Both the position numbers and the translations under genes were made by a program. Positions 19,467 through 29,043 of a stretch of DNA of 64,000 nucleotides are shown here, in pieces. This DNA comes from Casimicrobiaceae bacterium. GTDB taxonomy: Bacteria > Pseudomonadota > Gammaproteobacteria > Burkholderiales > Casimicrobiaceae. The notes under the pieces were generated by a model. That model ran no database searches and had not been told where the DNA came from. It saw only the letters and a list, made by a program, of their open reading frames with translations. Numbering within the stretch: the first letter of the stretch is position 1; every line of letters begins with the position of its first letter. The stretch lies in NCBI GenBank assembly GCA_026646885.1, contig JAPKHK010000009.1, forward strand, positions 1-64,000, in the 5' to 3' direction.

Positions 19467-20129
19467 ATGGAAGAGACGCTGACCATCGCCCTGTCCAAAG
19501 GGCGCATTTTCGACGAAACGCTGCCGCTGCTGGCGGCGGCCAAGGTCATTCCGGCGGAAGACCCGGAAACTTCGAGGAAGCTGATCCTGGGAAGCAACCA
19601 ACCTTCGGTGCGTTTCATCATCGTGCGCGCGACGGACGTCCCCACCTACGTGCAACACGGCGCTGCCGACTTGGGGGTCGCGGGAAAGGACGTGCTCATC
19701 GAACATGGGGGCGAGGGTCTCTATCAGCCGCTCGACCTCGAAATTGGTCGCTGCCGCATGATGGTAGCCGTGCCTGCGGGCTTCGATTATCAAGGCACGG
19801 TGCAGCGTGGCGCGCGCCTAAGGGTGGCGACCAAATACGTTCACACCGCGCGCGAGCATTTTGCGGCCAAGGGCATGCACGTTGATCTCATCAAGCTGTA
19901 TGGTTCCATGGAACTCGCGCCGCTGGTGGGCCTTGCAGACGCGATTGTGGATCTCGTGAGCACTGGCGGAACCCTAAAAGCCAACAACCTGGTGGCGGTG
20001 GAAGAAATCCTGCCGATCAGCGCGCGGCTCATCGTCAACCAGGCATCCATGAAACTGAAGCGACAGCGTTTGGCACCGCTGCTCGACACTCTCTCCAAGG
20101 CGGTGTTGGCGAGGAGGGAACATGCCTGA
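19467..20129 (+). CDS. hisG: ATP phosphoribosyltransferase, short form HisG
   Basis: HisG catalyses the first step of histidine synthesis. At 220 aa it is the short HisG form, which lacks the C-terminal regulatory domain and needs HisZ for activity and feedback. No hisZ is in the window. The PRPP-binding segment [13 protein letters not shown] is visible. It overlaps hisD by eight bases and follows murA by seven. Confidence 0.95.
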   Translation: MEETLTIALSKGRIFDETLPLLAAAKVIPAEDPETSRKLILGSNQPSVRFIIVRATDVPTYVQHGAADLGVAGKDVLIEHGGEGLYQPLDLEIGRCRMMVAVPAGFDYQGTVQRGARLRVATKYVHTAREHFAAKGMHVDLIKLYGSMELAPLVGLADAIVDLVSTGGTLKANNLVAVEEILPISARLIVNQASMKLKRQRLAPLLDTLSKAVLARREHA

Positions 20130-21423
20130 GCTTCTTCACCTCGACTCGCAGGACGCCAATTTCGGCGCGCAGATCGAGCGCCTGACGTCGTTCGAGAGTG
20201 CCCTTGATGCGGGCGTCGAAGTCGCCGTCGCGGATATTCTCAGCGCGGTCAAGAGCCGCGGCGATGCCGCGGTGCTGGAATACACCCGCCGCTTCGACGG
20301 TGTCGCGGCGCCCGCCATGGCGAACTTGCGTATCGGTTCCGCGGAGCTTGCCCAAGCGCTAGCGACTCTTTCCGAGGACCAGCGTCAAGCGCTGCAGCGG
20401 GCTGCTGAGCGTATTCGCGTCTATCATGAAAGACAGCTCGTTCAATCCTGGAGCTACACCGAAGCCGACGGCACCCGCCTTGGACAGCAAGTCACCCCAC
20501 TCGATCGTGTCGGTCTTTATGTGCCGGGCGGCAAGGCAGCCTATCCCTCATCGGTGCTGATGAATGCCCTGCCGGCCAAAGTCGCCGGCGTGCGCGAGGT
20601 GGTCATGGTGGTTCCCACGCCGCAAGGGCAGCGCAATCCCCTGGTGCTCGCCGCGGCCCATCTCGCAGGGGTCGATGCGGTTTACGCCATTGGTGGGGCG
20701 CAGGCTGTGGGTGCCCTGGCCTACGGTACGCAGACGATTGCTCAGGTGGATAAAATCGTCGGGCCCGGCAACGCATACGTAGCGGCGGCGAAGCGACGCG
20801 TTTTTGGTGTGGTGGGCATCGATATGGTGGCGGGGCCTTCCGAGATCCTGGTGATCGCCGACGCTAGCGCTAATCCGGACTGGGTGGCCATGGACCTCTT
20901 CTCGCAGGCAGAGCACGACGAATTGGCTCAGAGCATCCTGCTCACGCCGGAAGCCGCGCTGATCGGCCGGGTGGCCGAGAGCATCGAGCGGCAGTTGCCG
21001 GCGATGCCGCGTCGCGCCACCATTGCCTCGTCCCTTGCCCGACGCGGCGCCTTGGTGAAAGTGCGCGATCTGGCCGAAGCTTGCGCCATTGCCAATCGCA
21101 TTGCCCCCGAGCACTTGGAACTCGCCGTCGCGGAGCCCGAAGTGCTGCTGCCGCAGATCCGCCATGCCGGCGCCATTTTCCTTGGCCACTTCAGTTCCGA
21201 AGCGCTGGGTGACTATTGCGCCGGACCCAACCACGTGCTGCCGACCTCGCGAAGCGCGCGTTTCTCCTCTCCCCTGGGAGTCTATGATTTCCAAAAGCGC
21301 ACCAGCCTGATAGAGATCTCCGCAGCGGGGGCGAAAACCTTGGGGCGCGTGGCTTCCGTGCTGGCGAGGGGCGAGGGGCTGGCGGCGCACGCCCTGTCGG
21401 CGGAGTACCGACTTCGATCTTAG
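20122..21423 (+). CDS. hisD: Histidinol dehydrogenase
   Basis: HisD oxidises histidinol to histidine in two NAD-dependent steps. It is 433 aa, full length. The family signature region around [14 protein letters not shown] and the zinc-binding [11 protein letters not shown] and HLE segments are present. The his operon stops here. Its stop codon overlaps that of the convergent GNAT gene, so there is no room for a terminator between them. Confidence 0.96.
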   Translation: MPELLHLDSQDANFGAQIERLTSFESALDAGVEVAVADILSAVKSRGDAAVLEYTRRFDGVAAPAMANLRIGSAELAQALATLSEDQRQALQRAAERIRVYHERQLVQSWSYTEADGTRLGQQVTPLDRVGLYVPGGKAAYPSSVLMNALPAKVAGVREVVMVVPTPQGQRNPLVLAAAHLAGVDAVYAIGGAQAVGALAYGTQTIAQVDKIVGPGNAYVAAAKRRVFGVVGIDMVAGPSEILVIADASANPDWVAMDLFSQAEHDELAQSILLTPEAALIGRVAESIERQLPAMPRRATIASSLARRGALVKVRDLAEACAIANRIAPEHLELAVAEPEVLLPQIRHAGAIFLGHFSSEALGDYCAGPNHVLPTSRSARFSSPLGVYDFQKRTSLIEISAAGAKTLGRVASVLARGEGLAAHALSAEYRLRS

Positions 21424-21887
21424 GTGAGCCTGCGGCGCATCAAGAAAGGTGGCGGTTCCAGCGGATTGGCGTGGCTGTAGGTGAAATCGTCGGCAAGTTC
21501 AAAACCCATATCCGCGTAGAAGTCGACTAGCCGCGGCTGATCCCGTCGGATTCCGATGCGCAGCTCGCGCGCCCCTTCGCGAACCGCGCGATCGGCGACG
21601 GCCGCGCAGAGTATCTGCGCGTGCCCTTGCTGGCGAAAAACCGGTAGGACGCCAAGGCGCGCCATTTCCCAGGCTGGTCCAAAGTTGCGCCAGCGTACCG
21701 AGGCTATCGCTTCATTGCCGAGCCAAAGAATGAACGCGCCTCCAGTGGCGAGTTCGCGGCGGATGTCGTGCTCGGTCTCCCGGAATGCCGAGGAGCTTCT
21801 GTCGACACGACCGGACCAGCAGGCGAGCGTCAGTTCGCGCAAAAGCGCGGCATCTGCTGCGTTGGCCTCGGTCAAATGCCGCTTCAC
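21420..21887 (-). CDS. GNAT-family N-acetyltransferase
   Basis: This is a 155-aa acyl-CoA-dependent acetyltransferase. The acetyl-CoA binding motif A is seen in [20 protein letters not shown], followed by a C-terminal strand with [12 protein letters not shown]. The substrate is unknown. Its start overlaps the end of the HyfI-like gene by four bases, so it is the last cistron of the hydrogenase-related operon. Its stop overlaps the hisD stop (shared TTAG). Confidence 0.88.
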   Translation of the reverse strand: MKRHLTEANAADAALLRELTLACWSGRVDRSSSAFRETEHDIRRELATGGAFILWLGNEAIASVRWRNFGPAWEMARLGVLPVFRQQGHAQILCAAVADRAVREGARELRIGIRRDQPRLVDFYADMGFELADDFTYSHANPLEPPPFLMRRRLT

Positions 21888-22396
21888 GAACGCCGCGCGC
21901 TGATCGCCGTGAGTATGCCCTGCAAGATCGCCGCGGGATTGGGTGGACAGCCAGGTACCGTCACGTCGACGGGGATGACGTTGCTAACCTTGCCACAACT
22001 GGCGTAGCTTTCCCCGAAAATGCCGCCGGTTGCTCCACAGTCGCCCACGGCGACCACCAGCTTGGGGTCCGGCGTGGCTTCGTAGGTGCGCTTGAGCGCA
22101 ATCTGCATGTTCTTTGCCACCGGTCCGGTGACGAGAAGCAGGTCAGCGTGGCGAGGGCTCGCCACGAACTTGATGCCCAGTCCCTCGATGTTGTAGTAGG
22201 GATTGCCCAAGGCATGGATTTCCAGCTCGCAGCCATTGCACGATCCGGCGTCGACTTGGCGGATCGTGAGGGCACGGCCAAGAACGGCGAGAATTTCCGC
22301 CTGCAGGCGTTGCTGAACCCGCAAGGAGTCCTCGGGCGCCAGCGGTTTTTCGCTCGGGCAACCGGCACGGACGATCTGTCTGAGCACGCGCCACAT
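21884..22396 (-). CDS. HyfI/NuoB-like iron-sulfur subunit of a hydrogenase-related membrane complex
   Basis: This 170-aa protein is homologous to NuoB and to the small subunit of group 4 hydrogenases. The four ligands of the proximal [4Fe-4S] cluster are visible: C53 and C56 (SCNGCE), C120 (GDCGATGGIFG) and C150 (VPGCPPNP). The ATG at 22396 starts MWRVLRQIVRAG; the longer frame is a shadow. It is the last electron-carrying subunit in the operon. No ferredoxin-like (HyfA or HyfH) gene is present, so the electron partner is unknown. Confidence 0.92.
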   Translation of the reverse strand: MWRVLRQIVRAGCPSEKPLAPEDSLRVQQRLQAEILAVLGRALTIRQVDAGSCNGCELEIHALGNPYYNIEGLGIKFVASPRHADLLLVTGPVAKNMQIALKRTYEATPDPKLVVAVGDCGATGGIFGESYASCGKVSNVIPVDVTVPGCPPNPAAILQGILTAISARRS

Positions 22397-22401
22397 CGTA
22401 T

Positions 22402-23946
22402 CTACAAGTCCTCGCCGCTGTAGCTCAAGTTGAACGACTTGTTGATCAAGGGGAAATCCGGAACGATGTTGCCGATGATGGCATGCTCGAGCACCGGCCA
22501 GTTTTCCCACGAGGGATCGTGCGGATGCACGCGACGCAGGCTACCGCGCGGTCCTGCTTCGAGCGCGACAAAAACCGGACCGCGCCAGCCCTCCACCCAG
22601 CCCACGCCCCAGGTACCTTCGGGAGGTGGCGGCGCCTCCGCGCGCCAATCACCTTCCGGCAGCTCGCTTAGCAGCCGGCGGAGGAGGCGCAGCGCCTCGA
22701 AGATTTCCTCGAAGCGCACGGCAACCCGCGCCGCCACGTCGCCCTCGCTGCGCAGGCAGAGTCGGGCTTCGACCAGATCGTAGGGCGCGGGGCGATAGTC
22801 GATCCGCAGATCGCGCCCCTGTCCGCTTGCACGCCCGGCGAGTCCACAGAGCCCTAGCTTTTCGGCAAGTTCCGGCGCCACTCGGCCGGTGGCAAGGAAG
22901 CGGTCTTGCAGGCCGGCATGCTCGTCATAGATCACGCGCAGTTCCTGCACCTCGCGCTCGATCGCTGGGATTTGTTCGACAAGGAGTGGGCCGACCTCGG
23001 GGGCCAGATCGCTGGCGACTCCCCCGGGCACTACCTGATCCATGAGCAGGCGGTGGCCAAAGGCCTGGGCGTTGGCGCGAAGCACGTCCTCTTTCAGGCG
23101 CGTGAACTGCGCGAGGCCGAAAGCGAAGCCCCCGTCATTGCCAAGGTAGCCTAGGTCGCCGAGGTGGTTGGCGAGGCGCTCGCGCTCCAGCAGGAGGGCG
23201 CGCAGCCATCGCGCGCGCGGAGGGGGAGTGACGCCGGCGGCCTGCTCATAGGCCATGGCATAGGCCCAGGCATAGGCTACGGTGGAATCGCCCGAGATGC
23301 GCCCCGCCAAGCGATGTGCTTCGTGGCTCGGCAAGGATTCGAAGCGCTTCTCGATGCCCTTGTGCACGTATCCGAAGCGCTCTTCCAAGCGTAGGACTTT
23401 CTCGCCCACGACTTGAAAGCGAAAATGCCCTGGCTCGATGATTCCTGCGTGAACCGGGCCCACCGGTATTTCATGGACGCCTTCGCCGGCAACCCGGACA
23501 AAAGGGTATTCCTCCGCTTCGGCGGGCCATTGACGCCGTCCATCGAAGTCGCGCCGCAGTGGGAACTCGGTGTCGGGCCAACCCGCATGTCGCACCCAGA
23601 AGCGCTGATCCGGGCCAATCGCCCAGAAGCCGAAGAGATCATATGCCGCACGCTGCATGCGGGTGGCCGATGGAAAAAGCTCGCTCAGATCCGGGTAGCT
23701 CGGCATGTCGGCCGCGAGCGGGACATCCAGGATCACCAGTCCGGCGGCATCCGCGAAAGCGACGTGCAGAAAGAGGCATCGTTCCTGGTCGCGCTGGTCG
23801 CTCCCCCATAGCGCCACGAGTCGCCCCCGTTCCTCGCGCACCCCCAAGGCGACCGTGACGAGATCTTCGACATCGACGCGACAGCGGCGTAGTCCGAAGG
23901 GGCTGGCGAGGGCTTGGGGCTCGAGGCCAAGGGATTGTAGATCCAT
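22402..23946 (-). CDS. HyfG/HycE-like large subunit lacking NiFe ligands
   Basis: This is a 514-aa fusion of a NuoC-like domain (residues 1-145) and a NuoD-like domain. The motif GPVHAGIIEPGHFRF (163-177) and YVHKGIEK are those of HycE/HyfG. True hydrogenases carry two CxxC motifs for Ni-Fe. Here the first is replaced by RISGDS (216-221), and the C-terminus ends NKSFNLSYSGEDL with no cysteine pair. Hydrogenase activity is therefore not expected. The complex belongs with energy-converting-hydrogenase-related (Ehr) complexes, which are evolutionary relatives of complex I. Confidence 0.9.
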   Translation of the reverse strand: MDLQSLGLEPQALASPFGLRRCRVDVEDLVTVALGVREERGRLVALWGSDQRDQERCLFLHVAFADAAGLVILDVPLAADMPSYPDLSELFPSATRMQRAAYDLFGFWAIGPDQRFWVRHAGWPDTEFPLRRDFDGRRQWPAEAEEYPFVRVAGEGVHEIPVGPVHAGIIEPGHFRFQVVGEKVLRLEERFGYVHKGIEKRFESLPSHEAHRLAGRISGDSTVAYAWAYAMAYEQAAGVTPPPRARWLRALLLERERLANHLGDLGYLGNDGGFAFGLAQFTRLKEDVLRANAQAFGHRLLMDQVVPGGVASDLAPEVGPLLVEQIPAIEREVQELRVIYDEHAGLQDRFLATGRVAPELAEKLGLCGLAGRASGQGRDLRIDYRPAPYDLVEARLCLRSEGDVAARVAVRFEEIFEALRLLRRLLSELPEGDWRAEAPPPPEGTWGVGWVEGWRGPVFVALEAGPRGSLRRVHPHDPSWENWPVLEHAIIGNIVPDFPLINKSFNLSYSGEDL

Positions 23947-23953
23947 ACTTGGC

Positions 23954-25411
23954 TCAACCGATCATCTGTGCAGCCTGGCGGTACCAGTCGGCGAGATAGG
24001 GTGGAATCCACAGCCCCAGCAGGAGCACCAGCAGGAGATGCACGAACACCGGAAACATCGAAGGCGTGTGGGGCAGGCGCTTGGCGTTGGTGTCTCCGAA
24101 GATCATGGGTTGCACTTTGGAGAAGACCGCCGCGAAGGCGACCCCCAGGGCGCCGAGCAGAAAGGGCGTGGCCCAGGGCTGATCGCGCATCGCGGTGGTG
24201 AGAATGAGGAACTCGCTCGCGAAAACGCCGAATGGCGGCATGCCAAGAATGGCCAGCGAGCCTAGTGCCAGCCCCCAGCCTATGGTCGGGCTGACCTGAA
24301 TGAGGCCACGAATGTTGGCGATGAGTTGCGTTCCGGTCTTCTGCGCCGCGTGCCCGACGGTGAAGAAGATCGCAGACTTCGTGAGGGAGTGTACGGTCAT
24401 GTGCAGCAACCCGGCAAAAGTAGCGATTGCGCCGCCCATGCCGAAGGCGAAGGTGATGATGCCCATGTGCTCGATCGAGGAGTAGGCGAAAAGCCTCTTC
24501 ACGTCCTTCTGGCGCATCAGGAAAAAGGCCGCCAATACCACTGAAAGCAGGCCGAAGCCCATCATCAGCATGCCTGCGAAGGCCGTTTCGAGCGACCCAT
24601 CGACCAGCACCTTGCAACGTACTACGGCGTAGAGCGCGACATTGAGCAGAAGACCGGAGAGCACAGCCGACACGGGAGTGGGGCCTTCGGCGTGCGCGTC
24701 GGGCAGCCAATTGTGCAAGGGCACCAGCCCGACCTTGGTGCCGTAGCCGACCAGCAGGAACACGAAAGACAAAGAGAGCACCGTCGGCTCCAAGTGTGTC
24801 TTGACCTGGTTGAGCTCGGTCCAGAGCAACGCGCCGCCTTCCGCGCCCAGCACCCGCTCGGCCGCGAAATAGAGCAAGATTGTGCCGAAAAGCGCCTGGG
24901 CGATCCCTACGCCACAGAGGATGAAATACTTCCACGCCGCTTCCAGGCTCGCGGGGGTTCGGTAAAGCGAAACGAGCAGCACCGTGGCGAGGGTAGCCGC
25001 TTCCATGGCCACCCAAAGGATGCCCATGTTGTTGGTGAGCAAGGCCACCAGCATGGCGCCGACGAAAACTTGATACATCGAATGGTAGAGGCGCAATCGC
25101 GCTGGGCTGAGTCGGCCGTGCGCTTCCTCGATACGCATGTACGGGCGGGAGAATACCGCGGTGGTGAAACCGACAAATGCCGTCAAGGCCACCAGAAAGA
25201 CATTGAAGGTATCGACAAAGAACTGCCGATCCAGGGCGAGGATCGGCCCTTCACCGATTACTCTGGCGGTGAGCGCTGCGGCGGCGACCAGCGTACCGAA
25301 GCTCGCGCCGGTATTGAGTTCGGGTGCCCAGCGGCGGTGTCCCCAGAACGCCAGCAGCAGACCGGCGGCAAAGGGCAGCGCGAGAACCAGAATGATTTCG
25401 ATCACGGTCAC
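23954..25411 (-). CDS. HyfF/NuoN-like antiporter-type membrane subunit
   Basis: This is a 485-aa polytopic protein with about 13 to 14 helices of the NuoL/M/N-MrpD antiporter family. It contains the conserved PLHNWLPDAHAEGPTPVSAVL segment and KDVKRLFAYSSIEHMG (quoted in part), which hold the lysines of the proton channel. It probably pumps protons or sodium as part of the complex. It starts with a GTG overlapping the stop of the HyfE-like gene and is followed 7 bases later by the HyfG-like gene. Confidence 0.92.
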   Translation of the reverse strand: MTVIEIILVLALPFAAGLLLAFWGHRRWAPELNTGASFGTLVAAAALTARVIGEGPILALDRQFFVDTFNVFLVALTAFVGFTTAVFSRPYMRIEEAHGRLSPARLRLYHSMYQVFVGAMLVALLTNNMGILWVAMEAATLATVLLVSLYRTPASLEAAWKYFILCGVGIAQALFGTILLYFAAERVLGAEGGALLWTELNQVKTHLEPTVLSLSFVFLLVGYGTKVGLVPLHNWLPDAHAEGPTPVSAVLSGLLLNVALYAVVRCKVLVDGSLETAFAGMLMMGFGLLSVVLAAFFLMRQKDVKRLFAYSSIEHMGIITFAFGMGGAIATFAGLLHMTVHSLTKSAIFFTVGHAAQKTGTQLIANIRGLIQVSPTIGWGLALGSLAILGMPPFGVFASEFLILTTAMRDQPWATPFLLGALGVAFAAVFSKVQPMIFGDTNAKRLPHTPSMFPVFVHLLLVLLLGLWIPPYLADWYRQAAQMIG

Positions 25412-26070
25412 TCTTCCCGCAGCTTTTCCAGGTGCTTAAGATCGAGACTATCGAACTGTTCGCGAATCTGGAAGAAAAACACCCCCAGAATAAGCACGCC
25501 CACCAACACGTCCAGGGCAATCCCCAGTTCGATGATCATGGGCATGCCATAGGTGGCGCTGATCGCGGCGAAGAACAGGCCGTTTTCCATGGCGAGAAAG
25601 CCTAGCACCTGGGGAATGGCCTTGCGCCGCGTAATCATCATGAGGAAGGAAAGCATCACCGAAGCGAGGGCAATGCCCAGCATGCTTCGCGTAATCGTGC
25701 TGGAGAGTTGGGAGATGGGTACGGCGAGGTTGAAGGAAATCACTACTAGAACGATTCCCAGCAGCATGATGGTTGGGATGTTGAGCAAGGTTTCCACGTC
25801 CCAGAGCACGTCGAGTTTATGAATCATGCGGTAGAGCAAATAAGGTAGCAACGCCACCTTAAGCAACAGGGTGAGCGTCGCGGAGTAGTAAAGGTGGGCC
25901 TGTCCGCTGGTGTGGGCTACGATGAGCGTGGCCAGGCACAAGGCGAAACCCTGCAGTGCGAAGAGCACTACCAGTGACCAAAGCCGGCGCTGCGCCAGCA
26001 TCGCGAAGGAAAGCAATAGCAGCACCGCTGCGAGCAGGTTGAGCACTTGCGCGGGAAAAGGCAGAGTCAT
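25408..26070 (-). CDS. HyfE-like membrane subunit
   Basis: This 220-aa protein has about six to seven helices and is homologous to HyfE, with a NuoK-like C-terminal part (VLGFLAMENGLFFAAIS, carrying the membrane glutamate). The ATG at 26070 gives MTLPFPAQVLNLLAAV; the upstream extension is the HyfC shadow. It overlaps its downstream gene by four bases, and its start lies immediately after the stop of the HyfC-like gene. Confidence 0.9.
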   Translation of the reverse strand: MTLPFPAQVLNLLAAVLLLLSFAMLAQRRLWSLVVLFALQGFALCLATLIVAHTSGQAHLYYSATLTLLLKVALLPYLLYRMIHKLDVLWDVETLLNIPTIMLLGIVLVVISFNLAVPISQLSSTITRSMLGIALASVMLSFLMMITRRKAIPQVLGFLAMENGLFFAAISATYGMPMIIELGIALDVLVGVLILGVFFFQIREQFDSLDLKHLEKLREE

Positions 26071-26071
26071 C

Positions 26072-27022
26072 CTAGGCTCCCAACAACTGGTGCACCAGCA
26101 TGCCCAAGACCGCGAGCAGGAACGCGGTACCGAGGAATTCCGGGGCGCGGAAGATCCGCATTTTGGCCGAGAGCATCTCAATGAGGGCGAGCAAGGACCC
26201 GCCCACCAGAAGTTTTCCTACCAGCACCGGCACGGCCATGAGTATACCAACGACGTTGTGGGCACCCTCGACGATGCCCCAGGGCAGGAACAGGGCGAGT
26301 CCCAGGCAGGAGTAGTTGAAGAGCTTGAGGCTTGCCGCCCACTCGATCAGGGCCAAGTGGCGCCCAGAGTACTCGAGGATCATTGCCTCGTGGATCATGG
26401 TGAGTTCGAGATGCGTGGCCGGGTTGTCGACTGGCACGCGGGCGTTCTCCGCGAGAGAGACCATGGTGAAGGCGATGCCCGCGAAGGCCAGACTGGGGTA
26501 GATGACGAATTCGCGGTGAGCGAGCGTTTCGACGATGGTTACCAAGGAAGTGCTGTGGCTGATCATCGAGGCGGTGAAAAAAACCATTAGGAGCGCCGGT
26601 TCGGCGAGGAAACCGATCAGCATCTCTCGCCGCGCCCCCAAGCTGCCGAAAGCCGTCCCGATGTCCATGGCCGCCAGAGCAATGAAAACGCGCGCCAGGG
26701 CAAAAATGCCCACCAGAGCGATTGCGTCGGCGGCTGTGGCGAAGGCGAGATCGGTGGCAAGGGAGGGGATGATGGCTGCGGCCAGTGCCATGGCGCCAAA
26801 GACGATGTAGGGCGTGAGGCGGAAGAGCGGGGAGGCGTTGAGGGCGATCACTGGCTCCTTGATGAAAAGCTTGCCCAGCATGCGATAGGGTTGCAGCGGG
26901 CTCGGCGCCGACTTGTTCTGCAGCCAGGCTCGACACATGTTCACCCAGCCGAGCAGGAGCGGGGCCAGAATCACCGCCGCGGCGAGTTGCAGAAACTGGG
27001 AAAGGACGCCGGTCCAAGTCAT
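26072..27022 (-). CDS. HyfC/NuoH-like membrane subunit
   Basis: This is a 316-aa protein with about eight helices, homologous to NuoH and formate hydrogenlyase subunit 4. The cytoplasmic loop SLAENARVPVDNPATHLELTM (quoted in part) carries conserved glutamates at the junction between the hydrophilic module and the proton path. Its start overlaps the HyfB-like stop. Confidence 0.93.
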   Translation of the reverse strand: MTWTGVLSQFLQLAAAVILAPLLLGWVNMCRAWLQNKSAPSPLQPYRMLGKLFIKEPVIALNASPLFRLTPYIVFGAMALAAAIIPSLATDLAFATAADAIALVGIFALARVFIALAAMDIGTAFGSLGARREMLIGFLAEPALLMVFFTASMISHSTSLVTIVETLAHREFVIYPSLAFAGIAFTMVSLAENARVPVDNPATHLELTMIHEAMILEYSGRHLALIEWAASLKLFNYSCLGLALFLPWGIVEGAHNVVGILMAVPVLVGKLLVGGSLLALIEMLSAKMRIFRAPEFLGTAFLLAVLGMLVHQLLGA

Positions 27023-29022
27023 CGCACGAATAAGAGCAGGGCAAGCAGGGTAAGGAAACTATAGAGCAGATAAATCGAAATCCGGCCTTGCTGTAAGAAC
27101 CCGACGAGCCAGGTGAGAAATTCGGCCGCCTTGATCATCGGGCGGTAGAGCCAATACCACAAATGATCTTCGGCTTGCACTTGATAGCGGGGCGCCTTGT
27201 CGAAAGGTGTCGGTAGACTGCGTGTGATGCGGAAGAAGACCTCGAAGATCTGCCGTATGGGCTGGCCGAATCCTTCGGCGCTATCCTGCATGCGCGGGGT
27301 TTGCAGCGGATAGCCGCAATCCCAGGGGGCGCCTCGGCGCACGTGTTGGTGGTACAAGCGGTGAACCAGGTAGATCGTACCCAAGACCGTGATGGCAATG
27401 CCGGCCAACATAATCACCGGGCTGAAGGAGGCGCGGTCGGCGTCGATAGGTGCGAGAAAGAGCCAATTTTCTGCCGCGGCGCCGAGTGCACGACCCAGCA
27501 GCATCTCGTTGATCGGGTCAAGAAACTGCAGCACTGGCACTGGGAATAGCCCAAGCAAGGCACACCAGGTGGCGAGCCATACCAAGCCGACTCGCTCACG
27601 CATACCCGCATCGTGAGCGCTTCCCAGTGCCGGCTCGCGCGCTTGCCCAAGGAAGATCACGCCGTAGAATTTGACCATCGTGTAACCGGCCAGGGCGGTA
27701 GTCAGGGCAAGCGAAGCCGCGGCAATGGGAATCAGCATGTTGATGAATCCCTGCGGCAACTCGGAGGTGAAAAGGAACGCCTGCAGGAGCAACCACTCGG
27801 AAGCGAAGCCGTTGAGCGGTGGTACCCCCGCTATCGCGAGAGTGCCGATCAAGGCAAGCCACGCCACCCAGGGCATGCGATGAATGAGTCCTCCGAGCTT
27901 GCCAAGGCTTCTTTCCTTCGTCGCATGGAGCACCGAGCCGGTGGCAAGAAAAAGCAGGCTCTTGAACATGGCGTGGTTCAGGCAATGATACAAGGTTGCT
28001 GCCAGGGCAAGAGCCGCGAGCTGCGGCATCTGGAAAGACCGGAACACCAGGGCGAGACCAAAACCGGCCAGAATGATGCCGATGTTCTCGATCGAGGAGT
28101 AGGCCAAAAGCCGCTTCATGTCCGTCTGCACGGTGGCAAAAACCACCCCGTACAATGCCGTGAGGAGTCCGAAACCCAGCGTGGCCACACCCCACCACCA
28201 CACCTCGACGTGCAGCAAATCGAAGCAGACCCGCAGTAAGCCATAGATCGCTGTCTTGAGCATCACGCCGCTCATCAATGCGGAGACCGGCGAGGGCGCC
28301 GCGGGGTGTGCTTCCGGCAGCCAGACGTGCAGCGGGAGCATCCCCGCTTTTGCGCCGAAGCCAAAAAGCGCCAGGAAGAAAGCCACGGTCGGCCAGGTAC
28401 CCTGTAGCTTGGCCGCGCGCATGGCATCGAAAGTGTAATCGCCCGTTCCGCCCTGGAGCACACCGAAGCACAACAGGATGGCGATGGCGCCAATGTGCGC
28501 GATGAGGAGATACAAGAAACCCGCGCGGCGGATTTCCGCTATTCGGTGCTCCGTAGTGACCAAGAAAAAAGATGATAGAGCCATGGTTTCCCAGGCAACC
28601 ATGAATGCATACGCATCATCGGCGAGAAGCACCAGCGCCATACTTGCGAGGAAGACATGGTATTGCAGGCACAGAAGCCCCGGGGCGGTGCCCTGGCCAG
28701 CGCGGAAATAGCCCGCGGCAAACACCGAGATACCCGCACTACTCAAACCTAGCAGCGCCAGAAAAAACGCGCTGAGGGCGTCGATGCGCAAATGAAAGGG
28801 CAAATCGGGAAGCCCCAAGGGCAGAACCAGCGTATAGGCGGGTCCCTGCATCGCCAGAGCACCGGCGATGGCGAGGCCCATGCTCACCGCTGCGCCAAGG
28901 GGGAAGAGACGCCGCACCAGATCGAGGCTGGAACTGAACAGGGCACCCACAATGGCGATGGCAAGCCAGGCGCCGATCAGTGCAAGGCTGACACTTAGAG
29001 ACAGGTCGGCGAGGGAAGCCAC
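27019..29022 (-). CDS. HyfB/NuoL-like antiporter-type membrane subunit
   Basis: This is the first gene of the operon, 667 aa, starting with a GTG at 29022. It is a NuoL/NuoN-family antiporter-like subunit with about 16 helices. Conserved segments include LPLHVWLPEAHPAAPSPVSALM (quoted in part) and TDMKRLLAYSSIENIG. The last 120 residues form an extra region with one terminal helix, as in HyfB. The stop of the divergently evolving metG gene lies 21 bases upstream on the same strand, so the operon may be transcribed by read-through from metG or from a promoter inside it. Confidence 0.92.
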   Translation of the reverse strand: MASLADLSLSVSLALIGAWLAIAIVGALFSSSLDLVRRLFPLGAAVSMGLAIAGALAMQGPAYTLVLPLGLPDLPFHLRIDALSAFFLALLGLSSAGISVFAAGYFRAGQGTAPGLLCLQYHVFLASMALVLLADDAYAFMVAWETMALSSFFLVTTEHRIAEIRRAGFLYLLIAHIGAIAILLCFGVLQGGTGDYTFDAMRAAKLQGTWPTVAFFLALFGFGAKAGMLPLHVWLPEAHPAAPSPVSALMSGVMLKTAIYGLLRVCFDLLHVEVWWWGVATLGFGLLTALYGVVFATVQTDMKRLLAYSSIENIGIILAGFGLALVFRSFQMPQLAALALAATLYHCLNHAMFKSLLFLATGSVLHATKERSLGKLGGLIHRMPWVAWLALIGTLAIAGVPPLNGFASEWLLLQAFLFTSELPQGFINMLIPIAAASLALTTALAGYTMVKFYGVIFLGQAREPALGSAHDAGMRERVGLVWLATWCALLGLFPVPVLQFLDPINEMLLGRALGAAAENWLFLAPIDADRASFSPVIMLAGIAITVLGTIYLVHRLYHQHVRRGAPWDCGYPLQTPRMQDSAEGFGQPIRQIFEVFFRITRSLPTPFDKAPRYQVQAEDHLWYWLYRPMIKAAEFLTWLVGFLQQGRISIYLLYSFLTLLALLLFVR

Positions 29023-29043
29023 TTCAGCGAGTCAACTCCCGTA

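Noticed and set aside
22402-23946. Active [NiFe] hydrogenase large subunit
   Set aside because: Both cysteine pairs that bind the Ni-Fe site are missing and no maturation genes are present.
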